Positions 1 to 7,023 are shown, counted from the stretch's first letter. The stretch is 9,916 nt of DNA from an uncultured Sulfurovum sp. (GCA_902727905.1 CACVAR010000028.1:1-9916); one strand, 5' to 3'. Notes: generated from the letters alone by a model not told the origin. Program-made: numbers and translations.

Positions 1-376
1 CCTCATCTTTTATATCACTATCTTCATGTCGTTTACCTATCTCTTTGAACAGTGCTTCAATCTTTGAAATCTCTTCTAATTGACTGTCAAATTCAAAAGT
101 AAACTTTGGTGATTTAAACCAACCTTCACTCTCACGAACATAAGTAGACAAAAAGCCTGAAACAGCTCTAAGTTGTTTTAAGGCTTCACCTTGCTCTTTT
201 TCATCTAAGTATGATTTGTCTAAATAAACTTTAGCATCATAACGACCTCTTGAACAGACTACTTCTGTTACAGAAAGACCATTGATGCGACCATCATTCA
301 TACTTGAAAGTGCTTCAGGAATCAACTCAACTAAGCGTGACTCCGTTCGCTTTCTTTTTATCTCTTCTTCTCTCAT
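1..376 (-). CDS. rbfA: Ribosome-binding factor A (RbfA), 3' end outside the window
   Basis: RbfA binds the 30S subunit during late 16S rRNA processing and is needed for ribosome maturation, especially in the cold. Reading leftward from ATG at 376, 125 codons stay open to the window edge with no stop. The protein begins MREEEIKRKRTESRL and has the RbfA-like segment around residues 28-55 (GRINGLSVTEVVCSRGRYDAKVY, here broken as GRINGLSVTE then VVCSRGRYDAKVY), which fits the small KH-like fold. RbfA is usually 115-135 residues, so little should be missing. An AGGA ribosome-binding site lies at 382-385, five bases before the ATG. It follows infB, the arrangement common in bacteria and in Campylobacterota. 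Sequence similarity alone is modest; the position after infB makes the call firm. The REP-like inverted repeat at 389-448 ends three bases upstream of its ribosome-binding site. Confidence 0.88.
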   Translation of the reverse strand, partial: MREEEIKRKRTESRLVELIPEALSSMNDGRINGLSVTEVVCSRGRYDAKVYLDKSYLDEKEQGEALKQLRAVSGFLSTYVRESEGWFKSPKFTFEFDSQLEEISKIEALFKEIGKRHEDSDIKDE

Positions 377-388
377 TGTTTTCCTAAG

Positions 389-448
389 TTGTAGGGTCGA
401 TTTATCGACCAATACTTAAAATAAATGGTCGGTCAACCGACCCTACAA
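389..448. repeat. Inverted pair of REP-like hairpins (BIME/REPIN-type element)
   Basis: A 60-bp imperfect palindrome fills most of the gap between infB and rbfA. On the plus strand, GTAG at 391-394 is followed by a perfect 7-bp hairpin (395-401 with 404-410, loop TT). On the minus strand, GTAG at 446-443 is followed by a second perfect 7-bp hairpin (442-436 with 433-427). The two 23-base arms differ at three places. Two of these are the partners of one base pair (A-T against G-C), and the third is in the loop, so the hairpin is conserved by a compensatory change. A GTAG foot plus a hairpin, present as an inverted pair, is the known architecture of REP sequences mobilised by REP-associated tyrosine transposases (RAYTs). 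No RAYT gene is in the window. A T-run is absent, so a terminator is unlikely. Assignment to the REP family is inference; the structure itself is directly visible. Confidence 0.75.
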
Positions 449-459
449 GTGAAGTTAGA

Positions 460-3291
460 TTAATCTAACTTTACTTGTTCTTCTACCATTTTGAAAGTTT
501 CGATTACATCGCCATCTTTAATATCGTTGTAGTTATGAAGCATAATACCACACTCGAAACCATTTTTAACTTCTTTAACATCATCGTTAAATCTCTTAAG
601 AGATGAAATAGTCGTTGTGTAAACAACAACACCATCTCTAATAAGTCTTGCACCAGCATTACGTACAATCGTTCCATCTGAAACTTTACAACCAGCAATG
701 GTTCCAACTTTAGCAACCGTAAATGTCTCACGCACTTCAGCTTGACCTGTAACTTCTTCAGAAACAGTAGGACTCATCATACCACCAAGAAGCGCTTTAA
801 CATCGTCAAGTAATTCATAAATAATAGAGTAAGTCTTAATCTCAACACCAAGCTCTTTAGCTCTCTTCTTAACAGCACCTGTAGGTCTAACGTTAAATCC
901 TAAGATGATTGAATGTTCAGATGCATCTGCAAGTTGCACGTCTGACTCAGTAACACCACCAACACCTTCATGAATAACGTTAACTTTAACTTCTTCATTT
1001 TTAAGATCAGCCAATGTTCCTTTAATCGCTTCAAGAGAACCTTGAACATCTGTCTTAATAATAACTGGTAACGATTTAAGATTACCCTCTTTAATAATTG
1101 CAGAAAGATCATCAATCGTAACTTTCGTACTCTTAGAAAGCTCTTTAGTTCTAGCATATTCAGCTCTTTTATCAGCTAATTCTCTGGCTTCTTTTTCAGA
1201 ATCCATAACAATTAAAACATCACCAGCATTTGGAACTTCTGAAAGACCAACAATGGCAGCAGGAGTTGAAGGTGCAATTGATTTTGCTCTTGTACCATCA
1301 TCTAAAATCATGGTCTTAACTTTACCAAATTTTGTACCAACAACAAAAGCATCACCAACATTCAATGTACCATTATGAACAATAACATTTGCAGTCGCAC
1401 CAAAACCTTTTTCTAAAGAAGACTCAACAACAATTGCTTTTGCATTTCTTGCTGGATCAGCTTCAAGCTCAAGTACTTCAGCTGTAAGAAGAAGTGTCTC
1501 CAGAAGATCATCAATACCAGCACCAGAATGTGCAGAAACAGGAACAAACTCATGCTCTCCACCCCACTCAGTAGGTGTAATTTCAAGTTCAGCTAACTGA
1601 CCTTTTACTAACTCTGGGTTTGCAGCTTCTTTATCCATTTTATTAATAGCAACAACAATAGGTACACCAGCAGCTTTTGCATGAGACACAGCTTCTTTTG
1701 TTTGTTGCTTAACACCATCATCAGCAGCAACAACAATAATTACAATGTCTGTCGCTTGAGCTCCACGTGAACGCATTTCAGTAAAGGCTGCGTGACCTGG
1801 AGTATCAATAAATGAAATCTTTTTACCATTTTTAGTAACTTGATAAGCACCAACATGCTGTGTAATTCCACCAGCTTCTTTGTCAGCTACTTTAGTTTGT
1901 CTAATTCTGTCAAGAAGTGACGTTTTACCATGATCAACATGCCCCATAATTGTAATAATAGGTGCTCTTTCTTCAGGGTTTTCGTCTTCTTGTGCATCGT
2001 ATACTTTGACATAATCAAGTGCATCTAATGGATCAATTGTATGTACTTCAACTTCAAATTCTTCTGCAAGAATTTCAATGGAATCTTTGTCTAAGAAGTC
2101 ATTTTGAGTAAACATTGTTCCTAATGCAAAGAGAACTTTAATTACTTCACCAGTTGAGCGACCAACTTTCTCAGCAAATTCATAAACTCTTACATTTTCT
2201 GGAATCTCAATAGAAGTAATTGGTCCAGTACTTTCTTCTTTAATGTACTTTTTACGTTTTCCACCACCACGTCTAAGTCCAGATGGTCTACGACGACCAC
2301 CTTGTCCACCACGTCCACGGTTTTGTTGTTGTCCACCACCAGCAGCAGCTCTTTTTTTAGCTTCTTCTTTACGCTTAGCTTCTTGTTTCATCATATCTTC
2401 GTAGATATTTTTGTCAGAAAAGTCAAGCATTAATACTTCTGGCTCTTCTTCTACTTCTGTAACTTGATTACGTCCGTAAGAGTTTCCAAAACCAGTATTT
2501 CCCATAAAGTCTAGCTTTTCACCAGATTCTTTTGCTGTTGCTACTTTTTTAATCTTCTTCTTAGAAGGAGGTGTTGGCATACCTTTTGGCTTATTTTTAC
2601 TTTCAACAACTACAGGTTTACGCTCTTCAATAATTCTTATTTTAGGCTTATCTCTGTCAGCTTTTTTAACAACCGTAATACCAATACGTTTACGTCTAGC
2701 TTTTGGCTTCTCTACTACAGGAGCTTCTTCTTTTGTAACTTCTTCAACTTTAGCTTCATCTGCTGTTTCTGTAGCTTGAACTACTTCTTCTACTTTCTCT
2801 TCAGTAGGTGTTTCAACAGGAGATTCAGGAGTTTCTTCAACAACTGCTACAACTTCTTCTGCTGTTGTTACTTCAGGAACTTTCTCTTCTACAGGAGCTT
2901 CTACTACTTCTACGACCTTTTTCTTTTTAGGCGTAGCTGTAATAGAACCTCTTTTGCGTGCAGGCTTTTTAGCTGCAGCAGGCTTTTCTTTAACAACCTC
3001 TTCAACAACTTCTGCTTTTGGTTCTTCTACTTTTTTAGGAGTTTCAGTAACAACTTCTTTTTCTTTTGTTTCTGCTTTGACAACAGCTTTTTTAACTATT
3101 TTTGGCTTAGGTTTTGCAACTTTTGGTTTAACACCATTTATGACGTAGTCTACTAAAATACCAGCTTCCTCTACAGTCACTGTACTATTAGCAACCTTTA
3201 CGTCGTAACCTAACTCTTTAGCTTTTTCAATAAGTACTGCATTTGATGCACCTGCTTCATCTGCAATCTCTTGGATTTTAACTCTATCCAT
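460..3291 (-). CDS. infB: Translation initiation factor IF2
   Basis: IF2 is the GTPase that brings initiator fMet-tRNA to the 30S subunit and promotes 50S joining. The 943-residue protein has an IF2_N module at about 1-53, then a long low-complexity Val/Glu/Lys/Pro linker (about 55-315), a Gly/Arg/Gln patch (318-347), a second IF2_N module (about 357-420) and the GTPase domain. G motifs are complete: GHVDHGKT at 450-457, GGITQH at 474-479, DTPGH at 496-500, NKMD at 550-553 and SAHSG at 586-590. The beta-barrel and C-terminal fMet-tRNA-binding domains follow to the end, so the gene is intact. The ATG at 3291 has GGAG at 3302-3305. The start overlaps the end of the upstream ylxR gene by eight bases (ATGGATAG), which suggests translational coupling. 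It belongs to the lpxC-to-rbfA operon. Total length is typical for proteobacterial IF2. Confidence 0.98.
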   Translation of the reverse strand: MDRVKIQEIADEAGASNAVLIEKAKELGYDVKVANSTVTVEEAGILVDYVINGVKPKVAKPKPKIVKKAVVKAETKEKEVVTETPKKVEEPKAEVVEEVVKEKPAAAKKPARKRGSITATPKKKKVVEVVEAPVEEKVPEVTTAEEVVAVVEETPESPVETPTEEKVEEVVQATETADEAKVEEVTKEEAPVVEKPKARRKRIGITVVKKADRDKPKIRIIEERKPVVVESKNKPKGMPTPPSKKKIKKVATAKESGEKLDFMGNTGFGNSYGRNQVTEVEEEPEVLMLDFSDKNIYEDMMKQEAKRKEEAKKRAAAGGGQQQNRGRGGQGGRRRPSGLRRGGGKRKKYIKEESTGPITSIEIPENVRVYEFAEKVGRSTGEVIKVLFALGTMFTQNDFLDKDSIEILAEEFEVEVHTIDPLDALDYVKVYDAQEDENPEERAPIITIMGHVDHGKTSLLDRIRQTKVADKEAGGITQHVGAYQVTKNGKKISFIDTPGHAAFTEMRSRGAQATDIVIIVVAADDGVKQQTKEAVSHAKAAGVPIVVAINKMDKEAANPELVKGQLAELEITPTEWGGEHEFVPVSAHSGAGIDDLLETLLLTAEVLELEADPARNAKAIVVESSLEKGFGATANVIVHNGTLNVGDAFVVGTKFGKVKTMILDDGTRAKSIAPSTPAAIVGLSEVPNAGDVLIVMDSEKEARELADKRAEYARTKELSKSTKVTIDDLSAIIKEGNLKSLPVIIKTDVQGSLEAIKGTLADLKNEEVKVNVIHEGVGGVTESDVQLADASEHSIILGFNVRPTGAVKKRAKELGVEIKTYSIIYELLDDVKALLGGMMSPTVSEEVTGQAEVRETFTVAKVGTIAGCKVSDGTIVRNAGARLIRDGVVVYTTTISSLKRFNDDVKEVKNGFECGIMLHNYNDIKDGDVIETFKMVEEQVKLD

Positions 3292-3535
3292 TCTTATCTA
3301 ACTCCTTTAAATACTTAACAAACTGTTCACTATCTTCACTAGAGAGCCGAAAACGTTTCGTTAAACCTTTTACTTTTTTTTCGTTTTCACGGCAACCATG
3401 ACAAATATAAAAACTCCGACCTTGTCCAGTGTAAGGAAAAATGTTACTGTTTTTCTCTTGTAGTCGAATTAATTTTTGCTGAGGCTTTCGTTCTCTACAT
3501 GTTATACACATGCGTACTGGTTCATTTTTTCGCAT
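3284..3535 (-). CDS. ylxR: YlxR/DUF448 family protein
   Basis: This 83-residue basic protein belongs to the YlxR (DUF448) family, which is commonly encoded next to infB. Firmicute members have been described as nucleic-acid-binding proteins and, in B. subtilis, as a modulator of RNase P; whether that holds here is unknown. The family signature is visible: RMCITCRERKP near residues 8-18, LIRL at 22-25 and GRSFYIC at 39-45. Cysteines fall as two CxxC pairs (C10/C13 and C45/C48), so the protein could bind zinc. The ATG at 3535 has only a weak AGG-like ribosome-binding site about eight bases upstream. The stop overlaps the infB start by eight bases. It is a co-transcribed member of the infB operon, at a position occupied by a similar small gene in Campylobacter and Helicobacter. 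Confidence 0.88.
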   Translation of the reverse strand: MRKNEPVRMCITCRERKPQQKLIRLQEKNSNIFPYTGQGRSFYICHGCRENEKKVKGLTKRFRLSSEDSEQFVKYLKELDKNG

Positions 3536-3600
3536 AATTATACCTATCTTTTGTTATTACCAAGCTGACCGAATTCCATATTATGTGGGAAGAGAGACTT

Positions 3601-4497
3601 TTAGCTCTTAGATGTTACGCCATAATTGTCAAGCGTTTTGGTATATACTCTAAATTTAGGAAACTTTGCTGCCAATGCTTTATGAATCTTTGCTGAATCA
3701 TCAGCATAACAAAGGGAAAAGAATGTTGAACCTGAACCAGAAAGGGTACTCATTAGCGCACCATTTGAAAGTGCTATTTTTTGTATTTCAAATAAATCTG
3801 GTAATTGTTTCATTCTTCTTGTTTGATGAATCATATCTTTTGAAGCTATTTTAAGTAAGTCCCATGACTCTGTCATAAATAATGCTGTCATAAATGACGA
3901 ACGAGATAAAGAGTAAACCATCTCTTCTGTACGGTATAAATCAGGTAAGACAGTTCGTGATTTTGCTGTAGAGATGGTTTTGTTTGGAACAACAATAACA
4001 GCTCTTAAATACTCTGGTACTTTTCTTTTTTTAGAATAAACTTTTTTGTCTTCAATACAAGCAACATTAAATCCACCCATAACTGCTGGAGTAATGTTGT
4101 CAGGGTGTGGTTCATACTCTAGGGCTAAATTTAGAAGTTTACGCTTACTGTAGCGTTCACCTGCTGCGACATAGGCAGAGGTTAAGGCTGCTGTTATAAC
4201 AGCTGAAGAAGAGCCTAGACCACGAGAAATAGGAATACGATTTGTAAATTCAAAACGAAAATTCTCTCTTTTCTCACCCTCTTTATAGCCTTTTATTTTT
4301 CCAAACTGTTTGTTAAAAATGTTCATAAAAAGGATATTTTTACGAATATGAGGATTTTCTGCACCCTCTCCACGCGTGGAAACAGAAAAGAAACGCGAAG
4401 GTTTAATACTCACTTCATTACGAAAATTAATGGCTAAACCAAGTGTGTCAAAACCGGGTCCTAGATTTGCTGATGTTGCTGGTACAGATACAAACAA
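3601..4497 (-). CDS. thrB: Homoserine kinase
   Basis: ThrB phosphorylates L-homoserine with ATP to O-phospho-L-homoserine, the step before threonine synthase. The 298-residue protein is a complete GHMP kinase: VPATSANLGPGFDTLG near the N-terminus (5-20), the ATP-binding loop PISRGLGSSSA at 89-99, EPHPDN at 129-134, and the C-terminal glycine motif LSGSGS at 252-257. Length matches the family (about 290-320). The start codon is TTG at 4497. Homologues begin within a few residues of the VPATSANLG motif, no in-frame ATG exists between this TTG and the upstream in-frame stop at 4558-4560, and AAAGGAAG at 4502-4509 is well placed. The gene sits about 60 bases after tsaB and 65 before ylxR in the operon. 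It has no functional link to its translation neighbours, but this placement is conserved across Campylobacterota. Confidence 0.95.
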   Translation of the reverse strand: MFVSVPATSANLGPGFDTLGLAINFRNEVSIKPSRFFSVSTRGEGAENPHIRKNILFMNIFNKQFGKIKGYKEGEKRENFRFEFTNRIPISRGLGSSSAVITAALTSAYVAAGERYSKRKLLNLALEYEPHPDNITPAVMGGFNVACIEDKKVYSKKRKVPEYLRAVIVVPNKTISTAKSRTVLPDLYRTEEMVYSLSRSSFMTALFMTESWDLLKIASKDMIHQTRRMKQLPDLFEIQKIALSNGALMSTLSGSGSTFFSLCYADDSAKIHKALAAKFPKFRVYTKTLDNYGVTSKS

Positions 4498-4501
4498 AGT
4501 A

Positions 4502-4509
4502 CTTCCTTT
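4502..4509 (-). promoter_or_regulatory. Ribosome-binding site that fixes the TTG start of thrB
   Basis: On the minus strand AAAGGAAG is followed by four bases and then TTG at 4497. It is the best ribosome-binding site in the interval, and there is no ATG or GTG in the thrB frame before the upstream stop, so it decides the start. Confidence 0.7.
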
Positions 4510-4557
4510 GTTGATGTTATAATTTACAAGAAAATTATAAAAAATTTCTTTGGAATA

Positions 4558-5016
4558 TTACACGGCAGGAAGAATATACAACGGCTTATTATTGTCTAAA
4601 ATAGTCACTTCACTCAACATGGAAGGTAGTTCAAACCGTTGCTCTAACACCTCATCAAATTTTTTTGTTATTATAGTGTTATTTTCTTTGATAAAGTACA
4701 ATTTTCCCATAGCTTTTATTGGTTTTTGTTCATTTAATTCAAAAGCTTCACAGGCTTCAAAGCTAATGTTTTTTAAAATCTCTAAAGAACGTAGAGTTAT
4801 ATAAGTAAGTTTAATTGCCATATAAGAACCCGGTCCAGAAGTATAAATGATATGAGAATAGTTATATTTAGAAGAAAGTTCATCTAAAATTTTTAAAAGT
4901 ACTTCGGAGGTTTTTCCTGCATTTTCAACTGTTTCAATGAGTTGCTCATCTCTATACACCCCTATAAGTAAGGGTGAAGAGATAGATATGATAAGAATTT
5001 TGTAAGAACTAGGCAA
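4558..5016 (-). CDS. tsaB: TsaB-like tRNA t6A synthesis protein (short, divergent)
   Basis: TsaB is a non-catalytic partner of TsaD in making threonylcarbamoyl-adenosine at position 37 of ANN-decoding tRNAs. The 152-residue product has the N-terminal strand ILIISISSPLLIGVY (residues 7-21), which corresponds to the family's ILAIDTST...; the usual Asp is replaced. It also has TSGPGSYMAIKL (59-70), matching the TsaB GPGSFTGLR segment. It is shorter than E. coli TsaB (231 residues) and seems to lack much of the C-terminal lobe, as I would expect of Campylobacterota versions. I chose TTG at 5016. It puts the conserved strand at residue 7 and overlaps the lpxC stop by eight bases, as infB overlaps ylxR. 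In-frame ATGs at 5067 and 5094 would overlap lpxC by 59-86 bases and add residues without family similarity. No clear ribosome-binding site precedes TTG, so coupling to lpxC translation is likely. Identity is fairly secure; the start is less so. Confidence 0.78.
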   Translation of the reverse strand: MPSSYKILIISISSPLLIGVYRDEQLIETVENAGKTSEVLLKILDELSSKYNYSHIIYTSGPGSYMAIKLTYITLRSLEILKNISFEACEAFELNEQKPIKAMGKLYFIKENNTIITKKFDEVLEQRFELPSMLSEVTILDNNKPLYILPAV

Positions 5017-5893
5017 AGCTTTTAACGAACTCTCTACTTTGTGCTTTAGACAATGAAACCATTTCATAGTTTGCTGTGTCAGCCAATAAGGCAACTGTCA
5101 ATTCATGGTTTAATTTATGGCTACCTGCAAAAGAAGTATATGCACCTAGTATATTATGACCGGTTACCATCATGTCACCCATTGCATCCAAAATTTTATG
5201 ACGTGCAAACTCATTTTCAAATCTTAAACCTTCTGGATTTAAAACTTTTTCATCATCAAGACCAATCGCATTGTTCAATGAAGCACCCAGTGCTAAATTT
5301 ATACTCTGCAAGTATTGAATATCACGTGCAAAACCAAATGTTCTCGCACGAGCGATTTCTTCTAAAAAAGGTTTTGTTCCAAAAGAGTAAGCTTGCGACT
5401 GTTGACCTATTACAGGATGTTCAAAATCAATTTCAAAATCAAAACTTACTTTATTACTTGGTTCAATTCTTACAAACTTATCACCGTCTCGTACTTCAAC
5501 TGCTTTCTTAATACGAATAACTTCTTTAGGGGCATCTTGTTCTTTAATACCAGCTTCATCTAACAATAAACAAAAAGAAGCAGCAGAGCCATCCATAATT
5601 GGCATTTCATTTCCATCAACAATAACACGCATATTATCAATTCCGTAGGCATATACAGCAGAGAGAAAATGTTCTATGGTAGATATGGTTCCTTTAGCAC
5701 CACCAATAACAGTTGCCATTTGTGTGTCAACAACAACAGATGGAGATAAAGGAATACTTAAGGCTAAATCTTCACGATAGAAAACAATACCTGCATTTGT
5801 ACCTAATGGTTCAAGACGCAATTTAATTGGTTCTCCCTTATGCAATCCAATACCAACAACTTCTACAGCTTGACTTATGGTTCTTTGATTCAT
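5009..5893 (-). CDS. lpxC: UDP-3-O-acyl-N-acetylglucosamine deacetylase (LpxC)
   Basis: LpxC is the zinc-dependent cytoplasmic deacetylase that commits UDP-3-O-acyl-GlcNAc to lipid A synthesis. The 294-residue protein is full length (E. coli 305) and opens with MNQRTISQAVEVVGIGLHKG, a typical LpxC start. Zinc ligands are H75 (in TIEHFLSA), H232 and D236 (in RHKILDAMGD). Catalytic residues are E74 and H259 (in GSHKLNH); by alignment these match E. coli E78, H79, H238, D242 and H265. MPIMDGSAASF (97-107) is also characteristic. The ATG at 5893 has AAAGGA at 5904-5909. It is the first gene of the leftward operon and is driven by the extended -10 at 5932-5940. The presence of LpxC means the organism makes lipid A and has a Gram-negative outer membrane. 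Confidence 0.97.
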   Translation of the reverse strand: MNQRTISQAVEVVGIGLHKGEPIKLRLEPLGTNAGIVFYREDLALSIPLSPSVVVDTQMATVIGGAKGTISTIEHFLSAVYAYGIDNMRVIVDGNEMPIMDGSAASFCLLLDEAGIKEQDAPKEVIRIKKAVEVRDGDKFVRIEPSNKVSFDFEIDFEHPVIGQQSQAYSFGTKPFLEEIARARTFGFARDIQYLQSINLALGASLNNAIGLDDEKVLNPEGLRFENEFARHKILDAMGDMMVTGHNILGAYTSFAGSHKLNHELTVALLADTANYEMVSLSKAQSREFVKSFA

Positions 5894-5931
5894 AACTTAA
5901 TATTCCTTTATTTTCTTTAAATAAGTTGTAT

Positions 5932-5940
5932 ATTATAACA
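5932..5940 (-). promoter_or_regulatory. Extended -10 promoter of the lpxC operon
   Basis: The minus strand reads TGTTATAAT, a consensus TATAAT (5937-5932) with the TGn extension. Transcription would start near 5925, giving a leader of about 31 bases that contains the lpxC ribosome-binding site. No good -35 hexamer stands 16-18 bases upstream, which is usual for AT-rich Campylobacterota promoters. It is the only strong candidate for the whole leftward operon. Confidence 0.7.
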
Positions 5941-5949
5941 CAATTGTGT
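5938..5949. promoter_or_regulatory. Perfect 12-bp palindrome abutting the lpxC -10
   Basis: ACACAATTGTGT is a perfect inverted repeat that overlaps the TGn extension of the lpxC promoter and extends into its spacer. A dimeric regulator bound here would occlude RNA polymerase. The regulator is unknown, and short AT-rich palindromes can occur by chance, so an operator role is only inferred. Confidence 0.35.
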
Positions 5950-6121
5950 ATAGATTGTACTTTGTCACATTTAACTCACAAGTAATTTCACTATTTTCAT
6001 AAAGATTTAATAAAATATATAGTTAGTATCGTTAAAAAAAGTTACTAAATATGTCTATTTTCAATTATGCTCAACTTTATCTCATAGATTCAATTTTTCA
6101 TTCGTAATATTTAATGAATAA

Positions 6122-6130
6122 TGTTATATT
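6122..6130 (+). promoter_or_regulatory. Probable extended -10 promoter of the msrBA gene
   Basis: TGTTATATT gives a TGn extension and a 5-of-6 match to TATAAT. The predicted start near 6137 leaves a leader of about 19 bases, which still includes AGGAG at 6146-6150, five bases before the ATG. No recognisable -35. Confidence 0.5.
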
Positions 6131-6155
6131 TCCTCATTAAAAAATAGGAGCTAAG

Positions 6156-7013
6156 ATGCAATACAACGATTTAACTGCTGAAGAGATAAGAATCATAGAA
6201 AACAAAGGTACTGAAATGCCTTTTTCCGGGAAATATGATGGCTTTTATGAAGCTGGTATCTACAACTGTAAAAAATGTAATACTCCTCTTTTTACCTCTC
6301 AAGACAAATTTGACTCAGGTTCAGGTTGGCCAAGTTTTGATGATGCAATGCCAGATGCTGTAAAAACCATTCCAGATGCAGATGGATATAGGGTTGAAAT
6401 TGTTTGTGCTAACTGTGGAGGTCACTTAGGTCATGTTTTCATGGGTGAACAAATCACACCTAAAAATAGACGTCACTGTGTTAACTCTGTTTCACTAGAC
6501 TTTCAAGCCATAGATAATAATGATAGATACAAAAAAGCTTACTTCTCTTCAGGTTGTTTTTGGGGAACAGAGTATTGGTTTCAAAAACAAGAAGGTGTGT
6601 TTAATGCTGACTCTGGATACATGGGTGGACATACTGTTAACCCCAATTACAGAGAGGTTTGTGGTAAAAAGACAGGTCATTTAGAAACTGTGGAAGTAAC
6701 TTATGATGCTGAAGTAGTGTCATTTGAAAGACTCTGTAAACTCTTTTTTGAAACACATGACCCAGAACAAATGGATGGTCAAGGGCCAGACATTGGTCCA
6801 CAATACCTTTCTGCCATATTTACTAATAATAGCGAAGAAGAAGAGATAGCATCAAAACTCATTCAAGAACTAGAAAATAAAGGAATGCACATAGCGACGA
6901 TGTTAAAAGATGCAAACGAACATATTTTCTACAAAGCTGAAGAAGACCATCAAAACTACTACAAACTAAGAAATGCTAAACCTTATTGCCATGCTTATAC
7001 TAAAAGGTTTTAA
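6156..7013 (+). CDS. msrBA: Bifunctional methionine sulfoxide reductase, MsrB-MsrA fusion
   Basis: The enzyme reduces both diastereomers of methionine sulfoxide in oxidised proteins, MsrB acting on the R form and MsrA on the S form. The 285-residue protein has MsrB first (about 1-117): zinc cysteines C38/C41 and C84/C87, SGSGWPSF at 54-61, and catalytic C108 in RHCVNSVSLDF. MsrA follows (about 126-285): GCFWG at 133-137 with catalytic C134, TGHLETVEV at 173-181 and GPDIGPQYLSAIF at 210-222. C278 near the C-terminus is a candidate MsrA resolving cysteine. The usual MsrB resolving cysteine in the SGCGWPSF motif is Ser56 here, so MsrB looks like a one-Cys type. There is no signal peptide, so it should act in the cytoplasm. 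A strong AGGAG precedes the ATG by five bases. It is the first rightward gene and diverges from lpxC. Confidence 0.96.
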   Translation: MQYNDLTAEEIRIIENKGTEMPFSGKYDGFYEAGIYNCKKCNTPLFTSQDKFDSGSGWPSFDDAMPDAVKTIPDADGYRVEIVCANCGGHLGHVFMGEQITPKNRRHCVNSVSLDFQAIDNNDRYKKAYFSSGCFWGTEYWFQKQEGVFNADSGYMGGHTVNPNYREVCGKKTGHLETVEVTYDAEVVSFERLCKLFFETHDPEQMDGQGPDIGPQYLSAIFTNNSEEEEIASKLIQELENKGMHIATMLKDANEHIFYKAEEDHQNYYKLRNAKPYCHAYTKRF

Positions 7014-7023
7014 TCCTTTTAGT
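6999..7023 (+). terminator. Inverted repeat spanning the msrBA stop codon, possible weak terminator
   Basis: ACTAAAAGG (6999-7007) and CCTTTTAGT (7015-7023) form a perfect 9-bp stem with a 7-base loop that contains the TAA stop. The stem is A/T-rich and the sequence after it is not a T-run, so termination would be weak at best. It may instead protect the 3' end of the message. Confidence 0.35.

Noticed and set aside
389..448. Rho-independent terminator between infB and rbfA
   Set aside because: Hairpins are present but no T-run follows on either strand, and the symmetric GTAG-footed pair fits a REP element better.
2776..3156. Plus-strand open frames opposite the start of infB
   Set aside because: They are antisense to the Val/Glu/Lys-rich linker of IF2. 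Their Phe/Tyr/Asn/Ser composition is the expected shadow of that low-complexity stretch, and no ribosome-binding site supports them.
3537..3542. TATAAT on the minus strand one base before the ylxR ATG
   Set aside because: A start from it would fall inside the ylxR coding sequence, and ylxR is better explained as part of the lpxC operon. Chance AT-rich match is likely.
4534..4539. TATAAT on the minus strand between tsaB and thrB as an internal promoter
   Set aside because: No TGn extension and no -35, in a very AT-rich 60-base gap. Possible but not supportable.
5053..5511. 152-codon plus-strand frame inside lpxC
   Set aside because: It is antisense to a gene with complete catalytic motifs, and its translation has no recognisable domain.
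6023..6048. TTAGTA ... TACTAA inverted repeat in the lpxC/msrBA intergenic region
   Set aside because: Only six base pairs with a 14-base A-rich loop and not aligned to a promoter; no better than chance in such AT-rich DNA.
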